This document shows positions 31,989-40,351 of a stretch of 64,000 nucleotides of DNA, in pieces. The translations under genes and the position numbers were made by a program. Every line of letters begins with the position of its first letter. Position 1 is the stretch's first letter. The notes under the pieces were generated by a model. The model made no database searches. It worked only from the letters and a program-made list of their open reading frames with translations, and had not been told where the DNA came from. The stretch comes from Streptomyces galbus (GTDB taxonomy: Bacteria > Actinomycetota > Actinomycetes > Streptomycetales > Streptomycetaceae), in assembly GCF_005280195.1 (NCBI RefSeq), contig NZ_SZPR01000034.1, positions 1 through 64,000 on the forward strand. The letters are read 5' to 3'.

Positions 31989-33215
31989 TCAGTCGCCGGG
32001 TGGCGACGTGCATTTCCCGGTATCCGGCCGTCGTGTCACCCACCGGTCGAAGAGGAGGAACACGGCCAGGACCGCCGCCGCGGCCGGGAAGAGGGCGGCC
32101 GGGCCGCCGTGGGAGAGCACGGGGCCGCCCGCGAGCGATCCGACGCCGGTACCGCCGTCGAAGGCGACGTTCCAGGCGACCCCGGCCACCGCGAGGCCGG
32201 CGGGGTGGTCGCCGGCGGCCTGCAGCGCGAGCACCAGCGTGGCACTCTGCACCGCCCCGAAGCTGGCCCCGAACAGCGCGGTTCCGGCGAGCAGCAGGAC
32301 CGGTTCGTGCGGCGCGGCCCCCGCGGCGGTGCCGAGTGCCGTGAGCAGCACGGCGGGGGGCAGTACCCGGCGGGCGCCGTACCGGTCGATGAGCCACCCG
32401 GCGCCGAGGCGGGAGAGCACGGTGGAGACTTGCGCGGCCAGCAGGGCACCGGGGGCAGCCGAGGCCGTCAGCGGCAGGAAAGTGAAGACGACGCCGTACG
32501 CCGTGGTGGAGGCGGCCTCCACCAGCAGGGGGCCGGTCATGGGGCGCAGGGCCCGGCCCGTCGCGCGCAGGGTCCGCCGGTGGCCGGGTTCCGGCGCGGG
32601 GGCGGGTGCTGCCGCGCGCGGGAAGCAGAACGCGCCGGCCACGACCAGCGCGGCGGTGGCCGTGGCCAGGGCGAAGACCAGCGGATAGGCCCGCTCCCGG
32701 GCCAGGGCGATACCCGCGGGGGCCCCCAGCACGCCGGAGACCCCGACCACCGCGCCGTACCAGCCGATGGCCCTGCCCCGGGCGCCCGGCGGGAACAGTT
32801 CGGCGGTGAAGGTGACCCCGGCGACGACGAAGACGCCGAAGCCCAGCCCGCGCACGGCCGCCAGTGCGGTCAGTGCCGGCAGTGCGGACACCGCCGGCAG
32901 GACCGGGCAGGGCAGCCCGAAGAGCACGCCGCTCAGCGCGAGGGACTGGCGCCGTCCGATCCGGGCGAAGAGCCACGGGGTGACCGGCTGGACGACGAGG
33001 GTGGCCGCCATGAGGGTCGCGGTGAGCGCTCCGGCGCCCGCCGGTCCGGCGCCGGAGCGGACGGCGTACGCGGGCAGCGCGGAGAGCGTCAGGTTGAAGC
33101 TCGCGAAGCCGCCGAACGCGGCGATCAGGGCGCCGGCCACCGCGACCCGCCTCCGGCCGGCGGGGGGCGCCGGGCGGAGGCCGGTCGTGGTGGAGGCGTC
33201 CGGCGGCCGGGTCAT
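31989..33215 (-). CDS. MFS transporter
   Basis: A 408-residue MFS protein with about 12 helices and conserved loop WLFARIGRRQSLALSG. It is very rich in Ala and Gly, typical of streptomycete drug-efflux members. It begins ten bases after the stop of the solute-binding lipoprotein, so the two are probably co-transcribed, an unusual pairing because the binding protein would normally partner with an ABC permease. The substrate is unknown. Confidence 0.88.
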   Translation of the reverse strand: MTRPPDASTTTGLRPAPPAGRRRVAVAGALIAAFGGFASFNLTLSALPAYAVRSGAGPAGAGALTATLMAATLVVQPVTPWLFARIGRRQSLALSGVLFGLPCPVLPAVSALPALTALAAVRGLGFGVFVVAGVTFTAELFPPGARGRAIGWYGAVVGVSGVLGAPAGIALARERAYPLVFALATATAALVVAGAFCFPRAAAPAPAPEPGHRRTLRATGRALRPMTGPLLVEAASTTAYGVVFTFLPLTASAAPGALLAAQVSTVLSRLGAGWLIDRYGARRVLPPAVLLTALGTAAGAAPHEPVLLLAGTALFGASFGAVQSATLVLALQAAGDHPAGLAVAGVAWNVAFDGGTGVGSLAGGPVLSHGGPAALFPAAAAVLAVFLLFDRWVTRRPDTGKCTSPPGD

Positions 33216-33225
33216 CGGGGGCGGG

Positions 33226-34254
33226 TCAGGCGTTGTCGAGCGGCAGCCCGGGCGGGTTGACCTCGGCCTTGGTGACGGCCTCGTTGGAGAGGTGCCAGGC
33301 CGCCAGCCACTTGGCGTACTGCCCGTTCTGGATCAGGTAGTTGATCGCGGCGGCGACCGGCTCGGCCAGGCCGCTGCCCTTCTTGGCGGTGGCCGCGATC
33401 AGGCCCTGCAGCGAGTCACCGGCGCCGGAGAAGGTGCCCGCGTTGGCCGTGGGCTTGGGCGACGTCGCCGTCTGCGTGATGTGGTACGAGATGGTCGGGT
33501 TGGGGCCGAAGTGGGCGTCGATCTCACCGCTGCTGAGCGCCAGGTGGACGGCGTTGTTGTCCGGGTAGTGCTTGATGGTGAGCTTCTTGCCCTCGCTCTT
33601 CAGCTTCTTCTGCCACTCCAGGAGGATGCGCTCCTGGTTGGTGCCGGAGCCGACCTCGACGGTCCTGCCGGCCAGGTTCTCGTAGTCGCCGTCGAACTTC
33701 CAGGGGTTCGACTTCAGCACCTCGAAGGCGAGGTTGTCCTGCCGGTAGGAGGCGAACTCGTACTTGCGCTTGCGCTCCTCGGTGTCGGTGATGTTGGAGA
33801 AGCCCACGTCCACCTTGCCGCTGTCGATGCCGACGAACAGGTTGTCCCAGGTGAAGTTGCGGCTCACCGGCTCCAGTCCGAGGACCGCGGCGACCAGGCG
33901 GCCGATGTCGGCCTCGGACCCGGTGAGGGTCTTCTGGTCCTCGCCGATGAACTCCAGCGGGGCGGAGCCGGACGGCAGGACGCCGTGGCCGATCACCAGC
34001 TTGCCGCTCTTCTTGACGTCGGCGGGCAGCTGGGCGCTGATCGACTTCACCTCGGACACCTCGAGGGTGGTCTCCGTGGCGGCGCCGTTCGAGAGCCGGC
34101 CGATCGTCACCCTCCCGGAAGCGGCGTCGCCCGTCCCGGTGGCGGCGTCACTGTCACCGCCGCAGGCGGCCAGCCCGGCGGTGAGCGTCGCGAGGACGGT
34201 GGCCGCGGTGAGGCCGCGGAGCAGACGGGGTCTGGAGGAGGAGTGGGTAGGCAT
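33226..34254 (-). CDS. ABC-type solute-binding lipoprotein (amino-acid type), orphan
   Basis: A 342-residue SBP_bac_3-type protein. The lipobox LAACGG lies in the signal peptide (TVLATLTAGLAAC), placing it on the outer face of the membrane. The mature part has typical amino-acid-binding landmarks (SGSAPLEFIGEDQKTLTGSEADIGR in part; WDNLFVGIDSGKVDVGFSNITDTEERKRKYEF in part). No permease or ATPase gene is adjacent; the next gene is an MFS transporter. It may borrow another ABC system or sense a ligand. Confidence 0.88.
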   Translation of the reverse strand: MPTHSSSRPRLLRGLTAATVLATLTAGLAACGGDSDAATGTGDAASGRVTIGRLSNGAATETTLEVSEVKSISAQLPADVKKSGKLVIGHGVLPSGSAPLEFIGEDQKTLTGSEADIGRLVAAVLGLEPVSRNFTWDNLFVGIDSGKVDVGFSNITDTEERKRKYEFASYRQDNLAFEVLKSNPWKFDGDYENLAGRTVEVGSGTNQERILLEWQKKLKSEGKKLTIKHYPDNNAVHLALSSGEIDAHFGPNPTISYHITQTATSPKPTANAGTFSGAGDSLQGLIAATAKKGSGLAEPVAAAINYLIQNGQYAKWLAAWHLSNEAVTKAEVNPPGLPLDNA

Positions 34255-34622
34255 GGCCGTTCCTTGTCGCTGAGGGAAGAAGGGCGGCGTGGGGGGATCG
34301 GGTGCGTGCGCGGTGGGGTCGCGGAGGTGCGCCTCGTGAGCGCCGGGCGGCTTCCGGCCGTTCCACGACCACGCATCACCATGTCTACCAGGCAGAACCG
34401 CGGCGGATCATTGCAGGCACATGAAGCTTCCGGCCAACTGTCCGCGCAGGCCGTGGTGTTGCCGGGCCGGTGACGACGGACGCCCTTGACTCCGCGAGAA
34501 CCGCCGATCCACGGTCGGCGCGAACCAAGGGCCGGGCGATCAGCCGACGAGCCCCTTGTCCGCTTTTCCGCACGCGCGTCGGCATCGGCCGCGCGGTCGG
34601 CCGACGAACCCGGGAGGACGAC
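34255..34622. other. Intergenic region upstream of the binding-lipoprotein operon
   Basis: No convincing gene. It must hold the promoter of the leftward operon and of the rightward leader peptide. The 34380-34500 part is less GC-rich. No clear operator was identified. Confidence 0.5.
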
Positions 34623-34700
34623 GTGGTGACCACCCTCGTGCTGTTCCCGCGTTGTCACGCCGGCCTGCTGCGGGTCTCCGGCTGTCCGTGCCACGGCTGA
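34623..34700 (+). CDS. Cysteine-containing putative leader peptide
   Basis: A 25-codon ORF with GTG start(s) at 34623/34626 directly after GGAGGACGAC. It ends PRCHAGLLRVSGCPCHG, matching the actinobacterial leader-peptide pattern R-x-H-x-x-L-x-R-V-S-x-x-x-C found upstream of sulfur-assimilation and transport genes. Three Cys codons lie in the second half, suitable for ribosome stalling when Cys-tRNA is low. A 10-bp perfect hairpin follows. The next rightward gene is not an obvious sulfur gene, and the binding-lipoprotein operon runs the other way, so the target is unclear. Confidence 0.65.
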   Translation: MVTTLVLFPRCHAGLLRVSGCPCHG

Positions 34701-34710
34701 CCTCGTAACA

Positions 34711-34744
34711 CCGCTCGGCGGCCCGGTCGGTCCGCGCCGAGCGG
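34711..34744 (+). terminator. Hairpin after the leader peptide (possible attenuator)
   Basis: CCGCTCGGCG (34711-34720) pairs perfectly with CGCCGAGCGG (34735-34744) around a 14-base loop, eleven bases after the leader stop codon. Confidence 0.6.
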
Positions 34745-34872
34745 GCCGTGGCAGGCCCGTCCCGTGCGTGGGGTCAGCAGCACGGGTTTCCGGGCGAAGA
34801 GGGTGCGCAGGGGGCGTCAACCTCCTGAAAGGTGTCTACGCTAGCCCTTCAGGGCGACTGGGGGGATGGCCT

Positions 34873-35238
34873 GTGAACTGGATCTGGTGGGTTCTCATCG
34901 CGTTCTGGACGGGCGGGTTCGCCTGGGCCGCGGACACGGTCCGCACCGCGCTGCGCACCCGGCACAAGCGGAAGCTGCAGCTGCTCGAGGCGGCCAGGGA
35001 GGAGCGCCTGGCCGTCGAGGCGGCGAACAAGCCCCCCGAGCCGGTCTGCGGGTGCACGCACCACCTCGCCAAGCACGACAAGCAGGGCCGGTGCCACGAG
35101 CGCGTCGAAGTGCCGACGACCTGGGACGAGAACAAGAAGCCGCTGCGCTACGAGGCCGGCCGGTGCAACTGCCAGCAGTACGTGGGACCGCAGCCCCTGG
35201 CGCAGGTGTTCGCCGAGGAGCTCACCGACCGCATGTGA
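34873..35238 (+). CDS. Membrane-anchored Cys/His-rich small protein
   Basis: A 121-residue protein with an N-terminal transmembrane helix (WIWWVLIAFWTGGFAWAA), a basic helical segment (RTRHKRKLQLLEAAREERL) and a soluble part with Cys/His pairs (CGCTHHLAKHD, GRCHE, GRCNC) that look like a zinc site. GTG 34873 follows GGGGGA. The family looks conserved in streptomycetes but I know of no function. It may be downstream of the leader peptide at 34623. Confidence 0.75.
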   Translation: MNWIWWVLIAFWTGGFAWAADTVRTALRTRHKRKLQLLEAAREERLAVEAANKPPEPVCGCTHHLAKHDKQGRCHERVEVPTTWDENKKPLRYEAGRCNCQQYVGPQPLAQVFAEELTDRM

Positions 35239-35267
35239 GCGGCGCCGCCCGGCCGGACGCCGACGTG

Positions 35268-35301
35268 CGGCGGGGCCCGCCCCGCAGGGTGGGCCCCGCC
35301 G
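35268..35301. terminator. Bidirectional terminator hairpin
   Basis: CGGCGGGGCCC (35268-35278) pairs with GGGCCCCGCCG (35291-35301) over 11 bp between the convergent small-protein and PPK2 genes. Confidence 0.7.
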
Positions 35302-35309
35302 TGCGGGGG

Positions 35310-36266
35310 TCAGTCGTTGCCGGGGTGTTTGCCGGGGACGCCGACGCCGGGTGACAGCGGTGTCGGGGAGAGCTGCGTGTCCTCCTCACCGGGCTCCAGG
35401 AGGGTGTCGGCGGCGCCGACGACGAGGGGGTCCGGCGTGCCCACCGCCTCCTCGTCCTTGCTCGCGTAGTCGATGCGCGCCAGCAGGCTGCGCATCGTCT
35501 CCAGCCGGGCGCGCCGCTTGTCGTTGCTCTTGACCACGGTCCAGGGGGCGTGCGGGGTGTCCGTGGCGCGGAACATGTCGACCTTCGCCTCGGTGTAGGC
35601 GTCCCAGAGGTCCAGGGACGCCAGGTCGGTCGGCGAGAGCTTCCACTGGCGCACCGGGTCGACCTGCCGGATCGCGAAGCGCGTGCGCTGCTCCGAGCGG
35701 GACACCGAGAACCAGAACTTCACCAGCAGGATGCCGCTGTCGACCAGCATCCGCTCGAAGGTGGGGCACTGGTCGAGGAACAGCTCGTACTCCTCCTGCG
35801 AGCAGAAGCCCATCACCCGCTCCACACCGGCCCGGTTGTACCAGGAGCGGTCGAAGAAGACGATCTCCCCGGCCGTCGGCAGTTGTGCGACGTACCGCTG
35901 GAAGTACCACTGCCCGGCCTCGCGTTCGGTGGGCTTGTCCAGGGCGACCACGCGGGCGCCCCGCGGGTTGAGGCGCTCGGTGAGCCGTTGGATCGTGCCG
36001 CCCTTGCCCGCCGCGTCCCGCCCCTCGCACACCAGGACGACGCGCGAGCCGGTTTCCTTGACCCAGCGCTGGAGCTTCAGCAGCTCTATCTGCAGGACAC
36101 GCTTGGCGCGCTCGTACTCCTTGCGTGACACCTTGTGGTCGTACGGGTAGTTCTCCTTCCAGGTCTGGATGGGGCGCCCTTCGGCGTCCAGCACGATCGG
36201 CTGCTCACGCCGACTGGCGTCCACGGTGAGTCCGTCCAGCAGCTTCTCGGCGTCTTCGGCGTTCAT
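35310..36266 (-). CDS. ppk2: Polyphosphate kinase 2
   Basis: A 318-residue PPK2 that transfers phosphate between polyphosphate and nucleotides. The Walker A motif is CEGRDAAGKGGTI, the lid and Walker B region includes YFQRYVAQLPTAGEIVFFDRSWYNRAGVERVMGF (quoted in part: FFDRSWYNRAGVERVMGF), and ATPWTVVKSNDKRRARL-like sequence (APWTVVKSNDKRRARL) follows. The length fits class I PPK2, which favours GDP/ADP phosphorylation. ATG 36266 directly follows a TTG that could also serve. The acidic C-terminal tail is low complexity. Confidence 0.94.
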   Translation of the reverse strand: MNAEDAEKLLDGLTVDASRREQPIVLDAEGRPIQTWKENYPYDHKVSRKEYERAKRVLQIELLKLQRWVKETGSRVVLVCEGRDAAGKGGTIQRLTERLNPRGARVVALDKPTEREAGQWYFQRYVAQLPTAGEIVFFDRSWYNRAGVERVMGFCSQEEYELFLDQCPTFERMLVDSGILLVKFWFSVSRSEQRTRFAIRQVDPVRQWKLSPTDLASLDLWDAYTEAKVDMFRATDTPHAPWTVVKSNDKRRARLETMRSLLARIDYASKDEEAVGTPDPLVVGAADTLLEPGEEDTQLSPTPLSPGVGVPGKHPGND

Positions 36267-36393
36267 CAACTGGCGTTCCGTTCGGCTCTCGCGGTCGGTC
36301 GGAGGGACACCCGAGTGCCCCGTCCGACCTGGTCCATGTGGCGGCGCCCCGGTGGACGGCGGCGACGGCCGTGGTCACGGCGCGCGGACCGGG

Positions 36394-37155
36394 TCAGCCC
36401 TGGCGGCCGGGGAGCATCGCCAGGGCGCGGGAGCGCCGGGCGACGAGGTCGTCGTAGGTGCCGTCGCGCTCCGCCCAGCGGTGCGCCAGGACCCGCTCGA
36501 CCAGGATCTCGTGCGGGGTGGGCTCCTGTCCGAGCAGCCCCATGACCTCGGTGGCGAACACGTCGAGCGGCAGCGCGTCCGGGTTCACCTTCTCCTGTCC
36601 CGCCGTGGCGACCGCGGGCGGGACCAGTTCGACGACGCCCACACCGGTTCCGTCGAGCTGGGCGCGCAGGGCCTCGGAGTAGGCGTGCACGGCGGCCTTG
36701 GAGGCGGCGTAGGCGGGCATGAGCGGGAACGGCAGGAAGGCGATGCCGGAGGTGACGGTGACGAGGGTCCCGGCGCCGCGTCCGACGAGGTGCGGGGTGA
36801 AGGCGTCGGCGACGCGGATGGTGCCGAGCAGGTTGGTGTCGACCGTGGTCCGCGCCGCCTCGAAGTGCGCGGGGTCGCGCAGGTCCTCCAGGAGCATGAC
36901 GCCCGCTGCGATCACCACGGTGTCCAGCTCCGGGTACCGGGCGAGGACGGCGTCCCGGGCGCGTGCCACGGATGCGCCGTCGGTGACGTCGACGGCGAAG
37001 GTGGCGAACCCTTCGGCGGACAGGTCGCCGAGCCTCTCGGCGCTGCGTCCGCCGACGGCGACGGTGCTGCCGGCCGCGGCGAACCGGCGCGCCAGCTCCC
37101 GGCCGATGCCGGAGGTTCCGCCGACGACGAGAACGGTGCGGTGGGACAGGTTCAC
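36394..37155 (-). CDS. SDR family oxidoreductase (DltE-like)
   Basis: A 253-residue short-chain dehydrogenase with VVGGTSGIGRELARRF near the N-terminus, the AAGV strand (NNAG position, degenerate), active-site S and YxxxK in PAYAASKAAVHAYSEALR. The C-terminal segment (TPHEILVERVLAHRWAERDGTYDDL) resembles the DltE-type group. The substrate is unknown. It is divergent from an XRE regulator and probably controlled by it. Confidence 0.9.
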   Translation of the reverse strand: MNLSHRTVLVVGGTSGIGRELARRFAAAGSTVAVGGRSAERLGDLSAEGFATFAVDVTDGASVARARDAVLARYPELDTVVIAAGVMLLEDLRDPAHFEAARTTVDTNLLGTIRVADAFTPHLVGRGAGTLVTVTSGIAFLPFPLMPAYAASKAAVHAYSEALRAQLDGTGVGVVELVPPAVATAGQEKVNPDALPLDVFATEVMGLLGQEPTPHEILVERVLAHRWAERDGTYDDLVARRSRALAMLPGRQG

Positions 37156-37338
37156 GGAGATTTCCCCTTCGATCGTTCACGGCGCCCGCCGCGGGCCGCC
37201 CGGCCCGCGCGGACACCGTCCTCGGCGGCAGTGCGGGAGCCAGTCTCGGATGACGCGGGCGGACGCGGCAGGGCCCGGCTGCTCCCTGGTCCTGACAGGG
37301 CCCCCCTTCGGGCGGCCGGGCGGGACTACGGTGGCGGC

Positions 37339-38187
37339 ATGGAGCACGAGGAACCCGGCAACCGGCTCGGCAGCTATCTGCGCGCCCGGCGCGAGCTGGT
37401 CTCTCCCGCGCAGGCGGGCATCCCGCCCGGCGGCAACCGTCGCGTTCCCGGGCTGCGGCGCGAGGAGGTCGCCCTGCTCGCCGGGATCAGCCCCGACTAC
37501 TACCTGCGCCTGGAGCGCGGCCGCGACACGAACCCCTCACCCCAGGTGCTGGAGGCGCTGGCACGTGTCCTGCGCCTGGACGACACCGAGCGGACGTACC
37601 TGCTGGGGTTGTCCGCGGCACGGCCCCGGGCAGCGCGCCGCAGGCGCCCCGAACGCGTCCCGGACCGGCTGCACGAGCTGCTGGCCCAGCTCCAGGTCCC
37701 GGCGTTCGTCGAGGGACGCGCCTTCGACGTCCTGGCCTCCAACCCCCTCGCCGTCGCCCTCTCGCCCCGGTTGAGCCCCGGCCACAACCGGCTGCGGTCC
37801 TTCTTCCTCGACCCCGAGGAGCAGGAGTTCCAGGGCGACTGGGAGAAGGCCGCGGCCGGCTTCGTCGCGGCCCTGCGCACCAGCGTCGGGGACGACACCG
37901 ACGACCCGCGCTTCGTGGAGCTGGTCGGGGAACTCGCGTTGTCCAGCGCGCGGTTCCGGTCCCTGTGGGCCCGCCACGACGTCCGCGCCCTCGACGGCGG
38001 CACCACCACCGTCCGCCACCCCGTCGTCGGCGAACTGCGCCTGCACCGCGACAAGCTGCCCGTGGACGACATCCTCCTCGTCGTGTACTACCCCGACCGC
38101 GGCAGCGAGAGCGACGAGAGGCTGCGCCTCCTCGCCGGCCTGCACGCGGACGCGGGGCGCCCCGGTGGCGCCGCCGTGCGCGACTGA
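37339..38187 (+). CDS. XRE regulator with MmyB-like ligand domain
   Basis: A 282-residue protein: N-terminal HTH_31-type XRE domain (LGSYLRARRELVSPAQAGIP, RRVPGLRREEVALLAGISPDYYLRLERGRD) and a C-terminal MmyB-like (MLTR) domain with a PAS-like ligand pocket (AFVEGRAFDVLASNPLAVALSP; SARFRSLWARHDVR; HPVVGELRLHRDKLPV). Members usually repress a divergent oxidoreductase, as here. ATG 37339 has no clear ribosome-binding site and a TACGGT -10-like hexamer close by, so the mRNA may be leaderless. Confidence 0.93.
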   Translation: MEHEEPGNRLGSYLRARRELVSPAQAGIPPGGNRRVPGLRREEVALLAGISPDYYLRLERGRDTNPSPQVLEALARVLRLDDTERTYLLGLSAARPRAARRRRPERVPDRLHELLAQLQVPAFVEGRAFDVLASNPLAVALSPRLSPGHNRLRSFFLDPEEQEFQGDWEKAAAGFVAALRTSVGDDTDDPRFVELVGELALSSARFRSLWARHDVRALDGGTTTVRHPVVGELRLHRDKLPVDDILLVVYYPDRGSESDERLRLLAGLHADAGRPGGAAVRD

Positions 38188-38330
38188 GGCCGTCCCCCGT
38201 GAGGACTACGGGAAGGTGTCCTCCGTGAGGTGACGATTCCCGACCGGCGTTTCCCTAGCGTTACGGTCAGCCGGGGCGGACCCGCCGCGGACGGACACGG
38301 AACCGGGAACGGGGCCGGGAGGGAGTCGTC

Positions 38331-39164
38331 GTGAAGCTGGTGTGGCAGGTGCCGGCCGTGGTCGCGGTCGCAGCGGTCGGGGGGCAGGCCGTCGGCGCCG
38401 TGCACGACGACCCGTGGCTCTCGCTCCTCCTGGGCGCGGTGACGGTCGTGCTCTCGGTGGTCGTCTACCGGTGGGTGGTCGGGCGCACCGAGCGGCGCCC
38501 GGTCACGGAGCTGGCCCGGGAGGGCGCCCGAGGCGCGGTTGCGCGGGGGATGTTGATCGGTGCCGCGATGTTCGTCTGCGTCATCGCGAACATCGCCTTC
38601 CTCGGCGACTACGACGTGCACGGCTTCGGTTCGGTGGGCGGGGCGCTCGCGCTGGTCGGCTTCATGGCCGGTGCCGCGGTCACGGAGGAGCTGATGTTCC
38701 GGGGCCTGCTCTTCCGGCTCGTGGAGCGGCGTCTGGGCACGTACGCCGCGCTCGTGCTGTCCAGTGTGCTGTTCGGCGCGGCCCATCTGCTCAACGAGGA
38801 CGCCACCCTGCTGGGCGCCGTCGCCATCGCGATCGAGGCCGGTGGGATGCTCGCAGCCGCGTACGCCGCCGCCCGCTCCCTGTGGCTGCCGATCGGCCTG
38901 CACTTCGGCTGGAACTTCGCCGAGGCGGGGATCTTCGGCACCGAGGTCTCCGGCAACGGCGACACGCACGGCCTGCTGGACAGCTCGACCTCGGGCGCCA
39001 CCCTGGTCACGGGCGGTGCGTTCGGGCCGGAGGCCAGCATCTACGCGATGCTCTTCGGCGGGCTGCTGACGATCGCCTTCCTGCGGCTGGCCCGGCGCCG
39101 GGGCACCGTGGTCCCGCGGCGTCGCGGCGGGCGCGCCGACACGCTGGCTGCACTCCCCCGGTGA
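38331..39164 (+). CDS. CPBP-family intramembrane glutamic endopeptidase
   Basis: A 277-residue multi-pass protein of the CPBP (Abi/CAAX protease-like) family. The catalytic motifs are EELMFRG (Glu pair and Arg) and the later HLLNED and FGWNFAEAGIFG segments. It cleaves or processes membrane-bound substrates in characterised relatives; the target here is unknown. It overlaps the start of the following kinase reading frame (TGATG at 39162-39166), suggesting an operon with the two-component genes. Confidence 0.9.
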   Translation: MKLVWQVPAVVAVAAVGGQAVGAVHDDPWLSLLLGAVTVVLSVVVYRWVVGRTERRPVTELAREGARGAVARGMLIGAAMFVCVIANIAFLGDYDVHGFGSVGGALALVGFMAGAAVTEELMFRGLLFRLVERRLGTYAALVLSSVLFGAAHLLNEDATLLGAVAIAIEAGGMLAAAYAAARSLWLPIGLHFGWNFAEAGIFGTEVSGNGDTHGLLDSSTSGATLVTGGAFGPEASIYAMLFGGLLTIAFLRLARRRGTVVPRRRGGRADTLAALPR

Positions 39165-39199
39165 TGAGCCCCGAGACGGTCCGCCGGCGGTAGCGCCGG

Positions 39200-40351
39200 C
39201 TGGACGTCACCGTCCGCGACCTCCCCCTCGGGCTGCTGTTCCTGGTCGCGTCGTTCCTGCCGGGACTGCGCGGTCAGGGGACACAGGTCGGGGACCTGCC
39301 GAGCCGCCCGTTCGACGCCCTCGCCGTCGTCGCGCTCGCCCTCGAATGCCTGCCGCTGGCGGTGCGGCGCCGGTGGCCGCTCGGGTGTCTCGCCCTGGTG
39401 GGCTGCGGCTTCGCCCTCGACCAGCTGCGGGGTTACCACTCGGCTGCGGGCAGCGCGCTGCCCCTCGTCCTGATCAGCGCGGGTTGCCATCTGGAGCGCC
39501 ACCGCCGCACCGCCGTGGTCCTGCTCTCCGTGGCGTACGCGCCCCTCGCCGTCGCGCTCTCCCGCCTCGGGTCGGGCGGTGAGACGCCGGAGGAGTTCGT
39601 GACGTTCTACCTGGTGCTGGCGCTGGCCTGGGGAGCCGGGGCGTGGCTACGGTCCAGCCGGATCGCCGAGACCGAGCGCCGCGAACGGCTCGCCGTCCAG
39701 ACCAGGGCGGCCGAACGCGCCCAGATCGCGCGGGAGTTGCACGACGTGGTGACCCACCACGTGACGGCCATGGTCGTCCAGGCCGAGGCCGCCCGCTACC
39801 TGACCGGCGCCCCCGAGCGGCTCGACCGGTCCCTGGCCGCCGTCAGCGACACCGGCCGCCGCGCGATCGCCGACCTGCGCCACCTGCTCGACCTGCTGAA
39901 CCCCGACTACGGCGCTGACCACGACGCCGAAGCCGACGCGGCGGGCACCGCGCAACCCAGGAGTCCCGCCGCAGGCCGGGTCCTCACCCTCGTCGAGCAG
40001 ACCCGCCGTGCCGGGCAGCCGGTGGACTTCAGCGAGCGGGGAATCCCCGCGGTGTCGACCGGCAGCGCCGACCTCGTCGCCTACCGGGTGGTGCAGGAGG
40101 CGCTGACCAACGCCCTCAAGTACGCTCACGGCAGCCGGACTTCCGTCCAGGTGCGGCACGGCGAGGGGGAGATCACCGTGGAGGTCAGCACGGAGGGCTC
40201 CGGGTCGCGCAGTGCCGCCGCGGTCGGCGGCGGACGGGGCCTGGCCGGCCTGCGCGAACGCGTCCACGTCCTGGGCGGCGACTTCAGCGCCGGGCACAGC
40301 ACGGACGGCGGCTTCACCGTACGGGCCCGTATCCCCGGCAGCCCCGCATGA
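39200..40351 (+). CDS. Sensor histidine kinase (HisKA_3), frame interrupted by an early amber codon
   Basis: A DesK/NarX-like kinase: N-terminal transmembrane helices (DLPLGLLFLVASFLPGL, FDALAVVALALECLPLAVRRRW, ...), dimerisation box RELHDVVTHHVTAMVVQAEA with the phospho-His near residue 181 of this frame, and a C-terminal HATPase domain (GGGRGLAGLRERV). Coding similarity extends upstream to an ATG at 39164 that overlaps the CPBP stop, but TAG at 39191-39193 stops that frame after nine codons. The listed coordinates begin at CTG 39200 after the amber codon; GTG 39362 is the next orthodox start and would lose the first helices. The gene may be a recent pseudogene, or translation may re-initiate. 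Confidence 0.75.
   Translation: MDVTVRDLPLGLLFLVASFLPGLRGQGTQVGDLPSRPFDALAVVALALECLPLAVRRRWPLGCLALVGCGFALDQLRGYHSAAGSALPLVLISAGCHLERHRRTAVVLLSVAYAPLAVALSRLGSGGETPEEFVTFYLVLALAWGAGAWLRSSRIAETERRERLAVQTRAAERAQIARELHDVVTHHVTAMVVQAEAARYLTGAPERLDRSLAAVSDTGRRAIADLRHLLDLLNPDYGADHDAEADAAGTAQPRSPAAGRVLTLVEQTRRAGQPVDFSERGIPAVSTGSADLVAYRVVQEALTNALKYAHGSRTSVQVRHGEGEITVEVSTEGSGSRSAAAVGGGRGLAGLRERVHVLGGDFSAGHSTDGGFTVRARIPGSPA

Noticed and set aside
34373..34500. A leader peptide on the minus strand upstream of the binding lipoprotein.
   Set aside because: Only very short frames without the R-x-H...R-V-S...C pattern or a ribosome-binding site were found.
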